Assembly: GCF_000702265.1 (NCBI RefSeq)
Contig: NZ_KL370881.1
Span: 1 to 64,000 of the forward strand
Direction of reading: 5' to 3'
DNA from: Butyrivibrio sp. NC2002
Lineage (GTDB): Bacteria > Bacillota > Clostridia > Lachnospirales > Lachnospiraceae
DNA: 64,000 nucleotides
Both the position numbers and the translations under genes were made by a program. Each line of letters begins with the position of its first letter. Within the stretch, counting starts at the first letter, position 1. This document shows positions 27,303 through 36,620 of the stretch, in pieces. The notes beneath the pieces are model-generated. The model did no database searches. It was not told the origin of the DNA and worked only from the letters and a program-made list of their open reading frames with translations.

Positions 27303-27432
27303 ATACCAATGTGTATTGGAAAGATCGGACCCGCTACTGTCCGATTGGGCAAGGAAATAATAGCCCCAATCAAATAAGTAACATTAGTACATACGATTTT
27401 ATCGTATAACTTCCTGATAACGAGAAATCAGG
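27303..27432 (+). ncRNA. Densely structured leader before rpsM
   Basis: In the 196-base gap after rpmJ, five stems follow each other: CCAAT/ATTGG (27306-27319), ATCGGAC/GTCCGAT (27324-27345), GATTGGG/CCCAATC (27343-27371), ATACGAT/ATCGTAT (27391-27407) and CCTGAT/ATCAGG (27413-27432). The second and third share three bases, so they compete at their tips. In E. coli, S4 represses the alpha operon from the rpsM leader; rpsD lies in the same operon here. Confidence 0.55.
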
Positions 27433-27472
27433 AGAGACAATCAATTTAGTTGAAAATGGAGGAATTAGTAAA

Positions 27473-27841
27473 ATGGCTCGTATTGCAGGTGTAGACTTAC
27501 CGAGAGATAAGCGAGTTGAGATTGGTCTTACATATATCTATGGTATTGGTAGAACAAGCTCAAACAAGATTCTTGAGGCTGCAAAGGTTAATCCGGACAC
27601 TCGTGTTCGTGATCTCACAGATGATGAAGTAAAGAAAATTGCTGAGATAATCGGTAATGATTATGAAGTAGAAGGTGATCTTAGAAGAGAAATCGCTATG
27701 AACATCAAGCGTCTTACTGAGATTGGTTGCTACAGAGGTATTCGTCATAGAAGAGGCCTTCCTGTTCGTGGTCAGAGAACAAAGACCAATGCAAGAACAA
27801 GAAAAGGACCTAAGAGAACAATTGCTAATAAGAAGAAGTAA
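27473..27841 (+). CDS. rpsM: Ribosomal protein S13
   Basis: A 122-residue 30S head protein ([40 protein letters not shown]). Opens the alpha operon segment. Confidence 0.97.
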   Translation: MARIAGVDLPRDKRVEIGLTYIYGIGRTSSNKILEAAKVNPDTRVRDLTDDEVKKIAEIIGNDYEVEGDLRREIAMNIKRLTEIGCYRGIRHRRGLPVRGQRTKTNARTRKGPKRTIANKKK

Positions 27842-27902
27842 TTCTTTTTATTACATACAGTAACTAAGAAATAAACATAGGAAGAAAGTAGGTTAGTTTA
27901 AA

Positions 27903-28301
27903 ATGGCAAATCAGAAATCATCAGCTTCAAAAGCAAAGAAGCGTGTCAAGAAAAACGTTGAACACGGACAGGCACATATCCAGTCATCTTTCAATAACAC
28001 AATCGTTACATTGACAGATGCAGCTGGTAATGCACTTAGCTGGGCAAGTGCCGGTGGTCTTGGTTTTAAAGGTTCAAGGAAATCTACTCCATATGCTGCA
28101 CAGATGGCTGCAGAAACAGCAACAAAGGCTGCACTTATTCATGGCCTTAAGACTGTTGATGTTTTTGTAAAGGGACCGGGTTCAGGAAGAGAAGCTGCAA
28201 TCAGAGCTCTTGCTGCAAGTGGCCTTACCGTTACCAGTATTACGGATGTAACACCTGTACCTCATAACGGGTGCCGCCCGCCCAAGCGTCGTAGAGTATA
28301 A
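27903..28301 (+). CDS. rpsK: Ribosomal protein S11
   Basis: A 132-residue 30S platform protein. [20 protein letters not shown] and the C-terminal [17 protein letters not shown] are diagnostic. The following 124-base gap to rpsD is longer than in most operons. Confidence 0.97.
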   Translation: MANQKSSASKAKKRVKKNVEHGQAHIQSSFNNTIVTLTDAAGNALSWASAGGLGFKGSRKSTPYAAQMAAETATKAALIHGLKTVDVFVKGPGSGREAAIRALAASGLTVTSITDVTPVPHNGCRPPKRRRV

Positions 28302-28425
28302 TTTGTTTAAAATTTTTATTTTAAGCACCTATGATACTATAAATTTATTCAACTCGTTGGATGAAGGCGCAAACAGCACTGTAAACAACATCAGGAGATA
28401 GTCCTGAAAAAGAAAGGAGCCAATA

Positions 28426-29019
28426 ATGGCAGTTAATAGAGTTCCAGTTTTAAAGAGATGCAGATCACTTGATTTAGATCCTACATTTCTTGGATATGAC
28501 AAGAAATCAAAGAGAACAAACAGCAGAGCAAATAAGAAGATGAGCGAGTATGGTCTTCAGCTTCGTGAGAAACAGAAGGCAAAGTTCATCTATGGTGTAC
28601 TTGAGAAGCCTTTCCGTAACTACTACGACAAGGCAGAGCGTCAGAAGGGACAGGCCGGTGAAAACCTTATGGTCCTTCTTGAGCGTAGACTTGACAACGT
28701 TGTTTTCAGAATGGGCTTTGCAAGAACAAGAAGAGAAGCTAGACAGGTTGTTCTTCACAAGTTCATCACTGTAAATGGTAAGGTTGTAAATATTCCTTCA
28801 TACCTCATCAAAGCAGGTGATGTTGTTGAGGTTAAAGAGGCTGTTAGAACAATCCAGAGATTCAAGGATATTTCCGAGATCACAGCTGGTAGACTTGTTC
28901 CTGAATGGCTTGATGTTAACAAGGATAACCTTAGTGGATCAGTAAAAGAATTCCCTTCAAGAGATGTAATCGACGTTCCTGTTGATGAAATGTTGATTGT
29001 CGAGTTGTATTCAAAGTAA
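28426..29019 (+). CDS. rpsD: Ribosomal protein S4
   Basis: A 197-residue primary 16S-binding protein. The N-terminal zinc cysteines of some S4 proteins are absent. The S4 RNA-binding domain lies at about residues 85-150 (LERRLDNVVFRMGFARTRRE). S4 is the usual feedback repressor of this operon type. Confidence 0.97.
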   Translation: MAVNRVPVLKRCRSLDLDPTFLGYDKKSKRTNSRANKKMSEYGLQLREKQKAKFIYGVLEKPFRNYYDKAERQKGQAGENLMVLLERRLDNVVFRMGFARTRREARQVVLHKFITVNGKVVNIPSYLIKAGDVVEVKEAVRTIQRFKDISEITAGRLVPEWLDVNKDNLSGSVKEFPSRDVIDVPVDEMLIVELYSK

Positions 29020-29084
29020 TTTAAAATTGTTTTTTCAATTTTTTATCATGGATACTTTAAAAAACCAATAAGGAGGGTATATCA

Positions 29085-30047
29085 GTGTTTGATTTTGAGA
29101 GACCAAATATTGAAGTTGCTGAAATTTCCGAAGACAAGAAGTATGGCAAATTTGTTGTGGAGCCACTTGAGAGAGGCTATGGCATCACTCTTGGCAATTC
29201 ACTCAGAAGAATTATGCTTTCTTCTTTGCCCGGAGCAGCAGTAAGTCAGGTCAAAATCGAAGGTGTGCTTCATGAGTTCAGTTCAATTCCCGGAGTAAAG
29301 GAAGATGTAACTGAAATTATCATGAATATCAAGAACCTTGCTATTCGAAATAATTCTGATACCAACGAACCCAAGACTGCATATATTGAGTATACAGGCG
29401 AAGGTGTTGTAACTGCAGCTGATATTCAGGTAGATCAGGATATTGAAATTACAAATCCCGATCAGGTTATCGCTACACTTTGTGGTAAAGATGCTAAGCT
29501 TTACATGGAACTTACTATCAATAAGGGTAGAGGTTATGTAAGCTCAGATAAGAATAAGCAGGCTGATCTTCCCATAGGAGTAATTGCAGTAGATTCTATC
29601 TATACACCTGTAGAGCGCGTTAACGTAAGCGTTGAAAATACTCGTGTGGGTCAGGTAACTGACTATGACAAACTTACATTAGATGTTCATACAAACGGAA
29701 CACTTGGTCCTGATGAGGCAGTAAGCCTTGCAGCTAAGGTTCTTAGTGAGCATTTGAGTCTCTTCATTGATCTGTCTGAGAATGCCAAGACTGCAGAAGT
29801 AATGGTAGAAAAAGACAATGATGAGAAGGAAAAAGTTCTTGAGATGAGCATTGATGAGCTTGAGCTCAGTGTACGTTCTTTCAACTGCTTAAAGAGAGCC
29901 GGTATCAACACAGTTGAGGAACTTACAAATAAGACTCCTGATGATATGATGAAGGTTCGTAATCTTGGACGTAAGTCACTTGAGGAAGTTCTTGCAAAAC
30001 TCGATGAACTTGGTCTTGCTCTTAGAACAGGCGAAGAGCAGAACTAA
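29085..30047 (+). CDS. rpoA: RNA polymerase alpha subunit
   Basis: A 320-residue subunit. The N-terminal assembly domain has [20 protein letters not shown] near 30-49. The C-terminal domain for UP elements and activators is at about 245-312 ([20 protein letters not shown], then [12 protein letters not shown]). It starts at GTG, with AAGGAGGGTATATCA ahead. Confidence 0.97.
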   Translation: MFDFERPNIEVAEISEDKKYGKFVVEPLERGYGITLGNSLRRIMLSSLPGAAVSQVKIEGVLHEFSSIPGVKEDVTEIIMNIKNLAIRNNSDTNEPKTAYIEYTGEGVVTAADIQVDQDIEITNPDQVIATLCGKDAKLYMELTINKGRGYVSSDKNKQADLPIGVIAVDSIYTPVERVNVSVENTRVGQVTDYDKLTLDVHTNGTLGPDEAVSLAAKVLSEHLSLFIDLSENAKTAEVMVEKDNDEKEKVLEMSIDELELSVRSFNCLKRAGINTVEELTNKTPDDMMKVRNLGRKSLEEVLAKLDELGLALRTGEEQN

Positions 30048-30117
30048 TATTTATAAGATATTCGCTGAAGATAAATCCAATGTGTACTGACGCGGATTCT
30101 CATAGGTAGATAAACAA

Positions 30118-30176
30118 CATACTGAGAGTAAATCCAAAGAGTGTCTCAGTATGCACCACAGCAGAGGGAACTCTGC
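30118..30176 (+). promoter_or_regulatory. Two hairpins in the rpoA-rplQ spacer
   Basis: A perfect 10-bp stem CATACTGAGA/TCTCAGTATG (30118-30153) and a 6-bp stem GCAGAG/CTCTGC (30161-30176) precede the rplQ ribosome binding site. No T-tracts follow. Confidence 0.5.
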
Positions 30177-30200
30177 GAATGAGAAAGGATGTAAATTATT

Positions 30201-30737
30201 ATGGCAATGTACAGAAAATTAGGCAAAGCAACAAAGCCTAGAAGAGCACTTCTTAGAAACCAGGCAACAATGTTACTTTACAACGGCAAGATCGTTACAA
30301 CCGAGGCTAGAGCTAAGGAAGTAAAGAAGATTGTAGAGCCTATCATAGCACTTGCTGCTAAAGAAAGAGACAACTACGAGACAGTAACTGTTGAGGCTAA
30401 GGTTGCTCGCAAAGATAAAGACGGCAAGCGTGTAAAGGAAGTTAAGGATGGAAGAAAGGTAACTGTATATGATACAGTTCAGAAGGAAATCAAAAAGGAT
30501 AAGCCTTCACGTATGCATGCAAGAAGACAGATTCTCAAGACTCTTTATCCTGTAACTGAGGTTCCGAAGGAAGCAGCTGGAAGAAAGAAGAACACAAAGA
30601 AGATTGATCTTGTAGACAAGCTTTTCACAGAGTATGGCCCTAAGTATGCTAACCGTAACGGTGGTTATACCAGAATCGTTAAGATTGGTCAGCGTAAGGG
30701 CGATGCAGCTATGATGGTTGTTCTTGAACTTGTATAA
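30201..30737 (+). CDS. rplQ: Ribosomal protein L17, extended form
   Basis: A 178-residue protein; E. coli L17 has 127. The conserved start (MYRKLGKATKPRRALLRNQA) and end (GGYTRIVKIGQRKGDAAMMV) enclose an insertion rich in Lys at about residues 70-115. Such long L17 forms occur in Lachnospiraceae. It ends the ribosomal super-operon. Confidence 0.96.
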   Translation: MAMYRKLGKATKPRRALLRNQATMLLYNGKIVTTEARAKEVKKIVEPIIALAAKERDNYETVTVEAKVARKDKDGKRVKEVKDGRKVTVYDTVQKEIKKDKPSRMHARRQILKTLYPVTEVPKEAAGRKKNTKKIDLVDKLFTEYGPKYANRNGGYTRIVKIGQRKGDAAMMVVLELV

Positions 30738-30741
30738 TGAC

Positions 30742-30779
30742 AAAAAAAGAATTCCGATGAAAGTCGGAATTCTTTTTTT
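30742..30779 (+). terminator. Terminator of the ribosomal super-operon
   Basis: AAAAAAAGAATTCCGA and TCGGAATTCTTTTTTT form a perfect stem with a 6-base loop and T7. Confidence 0.92.
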
Positions 30780-30788
30780 GTTGCACAA

Positions 30789-30903
30789 GACCGGCAAGCG
30801 AATGGATGCTTGCATACAAATTCATTTGCCGGTCGTAAGAACATGGAGCACTAAGTGCGGAATGTTCGTGTGCGAAATCGAGTAGGAGTCAGCCTACTCG
30901 ATT
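30789..30903. repeat. Hairpin series after rplQ
   Basis: GACCGGCAA/TTGCCGGTC (30789-30834), a small GCACT/AGTGC fold near 30848-30860, and an 11-bp perfect stem AATCGAGTAGG/CCTACTCGATT (30876-30903) follow the terminator. They lie at the 3' side of the convergent M15 gene and could serve as its transcript end, though no T-run is visible on that strand. Confidence 0.5.
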
Positions 30904-30941
30904 GGCAACAATGCTGAGCCTCATATAATACGTTATAGAGA

Positions 30942-31727
30942 CTATTTCTGAAAGTGTCCATAACTTTTTCCGGAATTCCAATTACCACCCCATGTAAAGC
31001 CGTGTAAAGTAAATAGTTTATATGCCAGATCATTCTCATCAATTTTATAAGGAAAATTATTGGTACGGTCTATATATTCTCCAGAGCTACTCGGCTCTAC
31101 GATAGTGTTTCCGCTCTCATCATATGATATATATGGATTGTAGAGAGGATTGATATCTATGGCCAATCCGGAAGCATGTTTTTCACTATCATAATCTTTA
31201 TCTAAATAACAGATCGTGTTGTTATCAACAGAGCTATCATTATTTGCTGAAGCATTAAAACAAGAATCAATGTATTCAATACGATAATCATTTATATACA
31301 GCTCTTTAAAGATTTTTAGTATGTCGTCGCCAATTGATAAATCGCAAATAATCTGTCCGGATAATTCAGTACCATCAAAAGAAATATATTTAACCGTGCA
31401 GCAAACCAGGTTCGTTTGATCATCCCTTACCTTATCATATACTTCATCGATGGGATCGTAGTAAAAACCTTCATCCAGTACAACTCTATCTTCTTTTACT
31501 TCTGATGAGATTTGCATGGAAGAATCCGGAATATTGATTTTTTGATCAGATGATGACACATCTTTATAGGAATCAGCAGTATTATTTATAGCACTACTCG
31601 AATTATTCGGGCTATTTTTAGCATAATCCGATAAAGTTTCTCCTCCTGACATGGTTCTGGCGAGTAATGAACTTACGACAATAATAACTGCTAATATTAT
31701 AATGGGTTTAATATAGTTTTCACGCAT
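30942..31727 (-). CDS. Membrane-anchored M15 peptidase (VanY/CwlK-like)
   Basis: This 261-residue protein has an N-terminal membrane anchor (IKPIIILAVIIVVSSLLA, residues 6-23) and a Ser/Asn-rich linker of about 60 residues. The catalytic domain carries the zinc ligands: His in KHASGLAIDINPLYNPY near 183 with Asp at AIDI, and the late His in YGHFQK at the end. WGGNW is the conserved motif before it. It is predicted to cut peptidoglycan peptides at the outer membrane face. It faces convergently toward rplQ. Confidence 0.85.
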   Translation of the reverse strand: MRENYIKPIIILAVIIVVSSLLARTMSGGETLSDYAKNSPNNSSSAINNTADSYKDVSSSDQKINIPDSSMQISSEVKEDRVVLDEGFYYDPIDEVYDKVRDDQTNLVCCTVKYISFDGTELSGQIICDLSIGDDILKIFKELYINDYRIEYIDSCFNASANNDSSVDNNTICYLDKDYDSEKHASGLAIDINPLYNPYISYDESGNTIVEPSSSGEYIDRTNNFPYKIDENDLAYKLFTLHGFTWGGNWNSGKSYGHFQK

Positions 31728-31825
31728 AAGGCAATTGTACCATATTTTACCGGCTCATCGCTTGTTTTTCGGTTATTCATATAATAAAATAAGCTAATGT
31801 ATTGATGACTATAACGGAGCGCAAT

Positions 31826-32695
31826 ATGAAAAAAAAGCATGATGAGATGATCTGTACAGAGGATCTGACATTTGAATATATACGAAGAGATGAAGAGGGC
31901 AATGTCGAAGGAATAACTACAGCTGTAGATGATGTAAACATATCTATTAATCCAGGTGAATTTATTTCTATCCTTGGTCATAATGGATCCGGAAAATCGA
32001 CACTTGCCAAACATTTTAATGCCCTTTTATACCCAACAGAAGGGACGGTATGGGTTGATGGAAATGATACGTCCAATCTTCAAAATCTCTGGAACATTAG
32101 GCAGGAAGCCGGGATGGTTTTTCAGAATCCCGATAATCAGATAATAGGTCAAATTGTTGAAGAAGACGTGGGATTTGGCCCTGAAAATATCGGAATACCG
32201 ACAAAGGAAATATGGGAAAGAGTTGAAGAAAGTCTGAAGGCGGTAGGAATGTACGAATTCAGGAAGAATTCACCTAACCATTTGTCAGGTGGCCAAAAAC
32301 AGAGGGTATCAATAGCAGGTGTAATAGCTATGCATCCCAAGTGCATAATTCTTGATGAGCCAACAGCAATGCTTGATCCAAATGGAAGAAAAGATGTCAT
32401 AAGAGCTGCAAGAGCTTTAAATCAGGTAGAAAATATTACGATAATCCTCATTACACATTATATGGAAGAAGTTATATATTCTGACAGAGTTTATGTAATG
32501 GATAAAGGGCATGTGGAAATGCAGGGAACACCAAGAGAAATTTTTTCTCAGGTAGATAGACTAAAGGAACTCAGATTGGATGTACCTCAGGTAACACTCC
32601 TTGCGCACGAATTAAAGATGCGCGGACTACCGCTTGAAGATGGAATCTTAACAATAGAAGAACTTGTAGATCAGCTTAAAAAAATAAGAAAGTAA
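31826..32695 (+). CDS. ecfA1: ECF transporter ATPase EcfA1
   Basis: This 289-residue ABC ATPase has Walker A GHNGSGKST near 52, a Q-loop (VFQNPDNQI), the signature LSGGQKQR near 150, and Walker B CIILDEPTAMLDP. Together with EcfA2 and EcfT it powers uptake of vitamins by separate S components, none of which is in this window. The ATG at 31826 is chosen because ACGGAG lies 7 bases ahead; an ATG eight codons earlier is possible. Confidence 0.93.
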   Translation: MKKKHDEMICTEDLTFEYIRRDEEGNVEGITTAVDDVNISINPGEFISILGHNGSGKSTLAKHFNALLYPTEGTVWVDGNDTSNLQNLWNIRQEAGMVFQNPDNQIIGQIVEEDVGFGPENIGIPTKEIWERVEESLKAVGMYEFRKNSPNHLSGGQKQRVSIAGVIAMHPKCIILDEPTAMLDPNGRKDVIRAARALNQVENITIILITHYMEEVIYSDRVYVMDKGHVEMQGTPREIFSQVDRLKELRLDVPQVTLLAHELKMRGLPLEDGILTIEELVDQLKKIRK

Positions 32696-32704
32696 GGCAG
32701 TAAA

Positions 32705-33550
32705 ATGGCGATAATCATCGATCATGTAAATTACATATATGATGCTGATACAGAAATGGCTCATGCCGCATTAAAGGATATATCATTAGAAATTCCTGAT
32801 GGCCAGTTCATTGGGCTTATAGGGCATACAGGATCGGGTAAATCCACTTTGATCCAGCACTTAAACGGACTTATAAAGCCTACTTCCGGAGCAGTTTATT
32901 TTGATGGAAAAGACATAAATGATCCTGAATATGACAGGAAAGCTTTAAGGGCAAAAGTTGGACTGGTATTTCAGTACCCTGAGCATCAGTTATTCGAGGT
33001 GGACTGCTTTACGGATGTTTGCTTCGGACCAAAGAATCTGGGGCTATCCAAAAAAGAAGTTGAACTTAGAGCCTATGAAGCATTAAAACAGGTAGGCTTT
33101 AATGATGAGCAGTTCTACCAATCCCCTTTTGATCTTTCCGGAGGGCAAAAAAGAAGGGTGGCAATTGCCGGTGTACTTGCAATGAAACCGCAGGTGCTTA
33201 TACTTGATGAACCAACTGCAGGGCTTGATCCTAGAGGCAGAAGTGAGATTTTGGGACTTATTTCCAAACTCCATGAAGAAATGGGGATAACCGTCATTTT
33301 AGTATCCCATAGTATGGAAGATGTTGCTGAATATGTTCAGAGAATCATAGTCATGAACAAAGGGGAGGTTGCATTTGATGGCACACCTGCGCAAGTCTTT
33401 TCATATCATAAGGAACTTGAAAAAATCGGTCTGGCTGCGCCTCAGGTTACTTATGTAATGGAAGCTCTTGAGAGCGAAGGCTTTCCCGTAAATACTACAG
33501 CCATAACCATTGATGAAGCAGCAGATGAAATTATGAAACTATTCAGATAA
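32705..33550 (+). CDS. ecfA2: ECF transporter ATPase EcfA2
   Basis: This 281-residue ATPase has Walker A GHTGSGKST near 39, VFQYPEHQLFE as Q-loop, LSGGQKRR near 145 and LILDEPTAGLDP. VFQYPEHQLFE is characteristic for EcfA2. It starts 9 bases after ecfA1. Confidence 0.94.
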   Translation: MAIIIDHVNYIYDADTEMAHAALKDISLEIPDGQFIGLIGHTGSGKSTLIQHLNGLIKPTSGAVYFDGKDINDPEYDRKALRAKVGLVFQYPEHQLFEVDCFTDVCFGPKNLGLSKKEVELRAYEALKQVGFNDEQFYQSPFDLSGGQKRRVAIAGVLAMKPQVLILDEPTAGLDPRGRSEILGLISKLHEEMGITVILVSHSMEDVAEYVQRIIVMNKGEVAFDGTPAQVFSYHKELEKIGLAAPQVTYVMEALESEGFPVNTTAITIDEAADEIMKLFR

Positions 33551-33566
33551 GATGGAGATATAAAAG

Positions 33567-34370
33567 ATGCTTCGAGACATCACGCTGGGACAATACTACC
33601 AGACAGACTCGGTCATTCATAGACTTGATCCCAGAGTTAAAATTTCAACTACATTACTTTTTATTATTTCTTTATTCATCGTTGACAATTTTGCAGGATA
33701 TATAATTGGAGCTTTGTTTCTTGCAGCGATAATAAAACTTTCACATGTTCCGGTAAAGTTCATCTTTAAGGGAATGAAAGCGATTTATATGTTGCTTGCG
33801 ATCACAATGATTTTTAATCTCTTTTTGACACCCGGAACTCCAATATTTACGTTATGGAAACTTAAAGTAACGATTGAAGGCATAAAAACGGCGACAATGA
33901 TGGGAATAAGGCTGGTTTTTCTTATAACAGGATCATCCATAATGACGCTTACAACCACACCAAACCAGTTGACTGATGGACTAGAATCGCTCATGAATCC
34001 TCTAAAAAGATTAAATGTACCTGTTCATGAAATATCTATGATGATGTCTATAGCCCTCAGATTTATACCGATATTGCTGGAAGAAACTGACAAAATTATG
34101 AAAGCCCAGATGGCCAGAGGCGCGGATTTTGAGAGTAAATCGCTTATAAAAAAGGCACAGAGCCTGGTTCCACTACTTGTTCCGCTTTTTATATCTGCAT
34201 TCAGAAGAGCAGGGGACCTTGCAATGGCGATGGAATCCAGATGCTACAGAGGTGGCGAAGGCAGAACAAAGATGAAACCATTGATCTACAGAAAAAGGGA
34301 TTTCATTGCTTACGGAATAGTTGTAGTATATTTTGTACTCTGCATAATAATAGGGAAAATATTGTTCTAA
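33567..34370 (+). CDS. ecfT: ECF transporter membrane subunit EcfT
   Basis: This 267-residue protein has about five helices (TTLLFIISLFIVDNFAGYII and others) and the two coupling helices with Ala-Arg-Gly motifs, seen at AQMARGADF near 175 and a further Arg-rich turn at MAMESRCYRGGEGRT. It completes the energy-coupling module. truA follows by 3 bases. Confidence 0.92.
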   Translation: MLRDITLGQYYQTDSVIHRLDPRVKISTTLLFIISLFIVDNFAGYIIGALFLAAIIKLSHVPVKFIFKGMKAIYMLLAITMIFNLFLTPGTPIFTLWKLKVTIEGIKTATMMGIRLVFLITGSSIMTLTTTPNQLTDGLESLMNPLKRLNVPVHEISMMMSIALRFIPILLEETDKIMKAQMARGADFESKSLIKKAQSLVPLLVPLFISAFRRAGDLAMAMESRCYRGGEGRTKMKPLIYRKRDFIAYGIVVVYFVLCIIIGKILF

Positions 34371-34373
34371 ACT

Positions 34374-35165
34374 ATGAAAGAAAATCATAAGGTAGACGGA
34401 ATGTCCAACGAAGGTAAAACTGTCAGGCGTATTTTTTTGGAAATAGCTTATGATGGAACTTGTTACCATGGTTTTGCATTTCAGGATAATGAAAAAACTA
34501 TAGAAGGCACTATAATAGATGCAATTGAGCAATTAACCGGCGAAAAAACGGAAGTGATTGGTGCAAGCAGAACAGATACAGGGGTTCATGCTTACTGCAA
34601 CGTTGCTGTTTTTGATACTGGATCAAGTATACCACCGGAAAGATTCTCGAATGCATTAAATACCAAATTGCCGGCAGATATCAGGATAACAAAGTCATTT
34701 GAGGTTTCGTCTGATTTTCACCCACGCAAGAGGAAAACAGAGAAAACCTATGAATACAGGATCATGAACACCGATATAGAAATACCAACTGACAGGCTTT
34801 ACACATACCACTGCAGTTACAGGCTCGATGAAAAAAAGATGAATGAAGCGGCGCAGTATCTTATTGGAGAACATGACTTTTCAAGCTTCTGTAGTGCGGG
34901 GGCGCAGGTATTATCTCATGTGAGGACGATTAGAGACATTGATGTAGAAAGAAAAGGGAGTCTTGTTATCATTCGAGTTAGAGGGAATGGTTTTTTATAC
35001 AATATGGTCAGAATAATAGCAGGAACTCTAATGGATGTGGGAAGAGGTAAAATAGCGCCCGAAGACATGATCACTATTATTGAAAAACGTGATCGAAGCG
35101 CAGCAGGACCAACAGCTCCTCCGCAAGGACTGTTTCTTGTTAACAGTACTTTTGATATGGATTAA
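34374..35165 (+). CDS. truA: tRNA pseudouridine synthase A
   Basis: This 263-residue enzyme makes pseudouridine at positions 38-40 of tRNAs. The catalytic Asp is in GASRTDTGVHAYCN near residue 66. FSSFCSAGAQ and RGNGFLYNMVRIIAGTLMDV are typical later motifs. An alternative start is at 34401. The order ecfA1-ecfA2-ecfT-truA-rplM-rpsI is the standard Firmicute block. Confidence 0.94.
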   Translation: MKENHKVDGMSNEGKTVRRIFLEIAYDGTCYHGFAFQDNEKTIEGTIIDAIEQLTGEKTEVIGASRTDTGVHAYCNVAVFDTGSSIPPERFSNALNTKLPADIRITKSFEVSSDFHPRKRKTEKTYEYRIMNTDIEIPTDRLYTYHCSYRLDEKKMNEAAQYLIGEHDFSSFCSAGAQVLSHVRTIRDIDVERKGSLVIIRVRGNGFLYNMVRIIAGTLMDVGRGKIAPEDMITIIEKRDRSAAGPTAPPQGLFLVNSTFDMD

Positions 35166-35238
35166 AAATGCGTGTTTCCCACGATACAGAAATATATGAA
35201 AAGTTCATTAATTATGCGAAGTATTTGGCTATTTTATA

Positions 35239-35268
35239 TTGACAAAAAATGCATTATGAGCATATAAT
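35239..35268 (+). promoter_or_regulatory. Promoter of the rplM-rpsI operon
   Basis: TTGACA (35239-35244) and TATAAT (35263-35268) are both consensus and are 18 bases apart. Confidence 0.85.
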
Positions 35269-35274
35269 ATATGA

Positions 35275-35419
35275 CTGTGTGACGTATTATCATGCAAATG
35301 TCGTCATGTTATCCCGGTAAGTAACAGGGCGTACATCTTATAGATTTTTGCGATAGAATCAGGTGAAGGGTTCTTCGCACCAGAGTTTTAACAGATAACT
35401 GGCTATGGAGGTAATTTAA
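35275..35419 (+). ncRNA. Leader of the L13-S9 operon
   Basis: About 145 nt between promoter and rplM. Stems TGACG/CGTCA (35280-35307) and GGTG/CACC around AAGGGTTCTTCG (35362-35382) can form. Firmicutes often carry an L13 leader that controls this operon; I infer this is such a leader but cannot fit it to the family model by eye. Confidence 0.45.
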
Positions 35420-35848
35420 ATGAAGACATATATGCCTAGCGCTTCTTCTGTAGAGAAGAAATGGTATGTTGTAGACGCAACAGATATGACACTCGGTCGT
35501 CTTGCTTCTAACGTTGCTAACGTACTTAGAGGAAAGAACAAGCCGATTTACACACCTAACCTTGATACAGGTGATTATGTAATCGTTATCAATGCTGATA
35601 AGATTAAAGTTACAGGTAAGAAGATGGAGCAGAAAATGTACTGGCACCATACTGATTACGTTGGACATCACAAGGAATTCACACTTCGTCAGATGATGGA
35701 GACACATCCTGAGCGTGTTATCGAGCATGCAGTAAAGGGAATGCTTCCCAAGGGTTCTCTTGGCAGACAGATGTACACAAAGCTTCATGTATACGCAGGT
35801 CCTGAGCACAATCATGCAGCTCAGAAGCCTGAAGTACTTACATTCTAA
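35420..35848 (+). CDS. rplM: Ribosomal protein L13
   Basis: A 142-residue 50S assembly protein. [20 protein letters not shown] and [15 protein letters not shown] are diagnostic. TGGAGGTAATT precedes the ATG. Confidence 0.97.
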   Translation: MKTYMPSASSVEKKWYVVDATDMTLGRLASNVANVLRGKNKPIYTPNLDTGDYVIVINADKIKVTGKKMEQKMYWHHTDYVGHHKEFTLRQMMETHPERVIEHAVKGMLPKGSLGRQMYTKLHVYAGPEHNHAAQKPEVLTF

Positions 35849-35868
35849 TCTGAAAGGAGAATTTGAAA

Positions 35869-36267
35869 ATGGCTAAAGCAGCAAGTTTCTATGGCACAGG
35901 CAGAAGGAAAAAGTCTATTGCCAGAGTTTATCTTACACCCGGTAAGGGCAATATTACTATCAACAAGAGAAACATCGATGAGTATCTTGGTCTTGAGACT
36001 CTTAAAGTTATCGTTCGTCAGCCCCTTGTACTGACAGATACACTTGATAAGTTCGATGTAAACGTTACAGTTCGTGGTGGCGGTACAACAGGTCAGGCTG
36101 GTGCTATCCGTCATGGAATTTCAAGAGCTCTTCTTCAGGCTGACTCAGATGAGTACAGACCTGCTCTTAAGAAGGCTGGATTCCTTACACGTGATCCTAG
36201 AATGAAGGAAAGAAAGAAGTACGGCTTAAAGAAAGCTCGTCGTGCTCCTCAGTTCTCAAAGAGATGA
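35869..36267 (+). CDS. rpsI: Ribosomal protein S9
   Basis: A 132-residue 30S protein ending in the decoding-site tail [30 protein letters not shown] is the conserved start. The ATG at 35869 is preferred; AAAGGAGA lies 9 bases before it. Confidence 0.97.
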   Translation: MAKAASFYGTGRRKKSIARVYLTPGKGNITINKRNIDEYLGLETLKVIVRQPLVLTDTLDKFDVNVTVRGGGTTGQAGAIRHGISRALLQADSDEYRPALKKAGFLTRDPRMKERKKYGLKKARRAPQFSKR

Positions 36268-36284
36268 GAATATCTGCTATTGCA

Positions 36285-36363
36285 GGTTTCAGAAGACTCG
36301 GTACATTTGTACCGGGTCTTTTTTGTGCGCGAAAGTGGACCTGGGGGACGGGGTTAGTGGACC
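36285..36363 (+). repeat. Dispersed repeat copy A, including the rpsI terminator
   Basis: TTTCAGAAGACTCGGTAC with GTACCGGGTC and TTTTTT forms the rpsI terminator (36291-36326). It continues into GTGCGCGAAAGTGGACC and GACGGGGTTAGTGG. The same sequence recurs at 49508 (copy C) and in part at 46791 (B, the left half) and 62785 (D, the right half). Confidence 0.85.
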
Positions 36364-36415
36364 ATTCTGCGGGGTGAGTTTATATATCGCTTTGAAATTC
36401 TACAGAGATTTCTAA

Positions 36416-36444
36416 TTGACAGCAAGTTTTCTGTCAATTATACT
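36416..36444 (+). promoter_or_regulatory. Consensus promoter with an inverted repeat over its core
   Basis: TTGACA (36416-36421), 17 bases, TATACT (36439-36444). The arms AATTGACAG and CTGTCAATT form a perfect 9-bp inverted repeat (36414-36439) that covers the -35 and reaches the -10. This is a natural repressor site. Confidence 0.7.
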
Positions 36445-36476
36445 TACAACTAACAATTTTCAGAAAGAGAGACGCT

Positions 36477-36590
36477 ATGGTAAGATTAAATCTCGTCACA
36501 ACATATAGAGTCAATAATACATCCGTGAATATGATTCAGGGGTTTGCTTTTGATATGTGTGATGAGGTTAAGATTATTTGTAAGGCATAG
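36477..36590 (+). CDS. Small hypothetical protein of 37 residues
   Basis: The frame MVRLNLVTTYRVNNTSVNMI continues to a stop at 36588-36590. AGAAAGAGAG precedes it at plausible distance. It has its own strong promoter and terminator. No signal peptide, membrane segment or known motif is seen. It might instead be incidental to a small RNA of about 200 nt. Confidence 0.45.
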   Translation: MVRLNLVTTYRVNNTSVNMIQGFAFDMCDEVKIICKA

Positions 36591-36620
36591 ATAGTGCTAT
36601 ATAACTGATATGGTTTTCAG

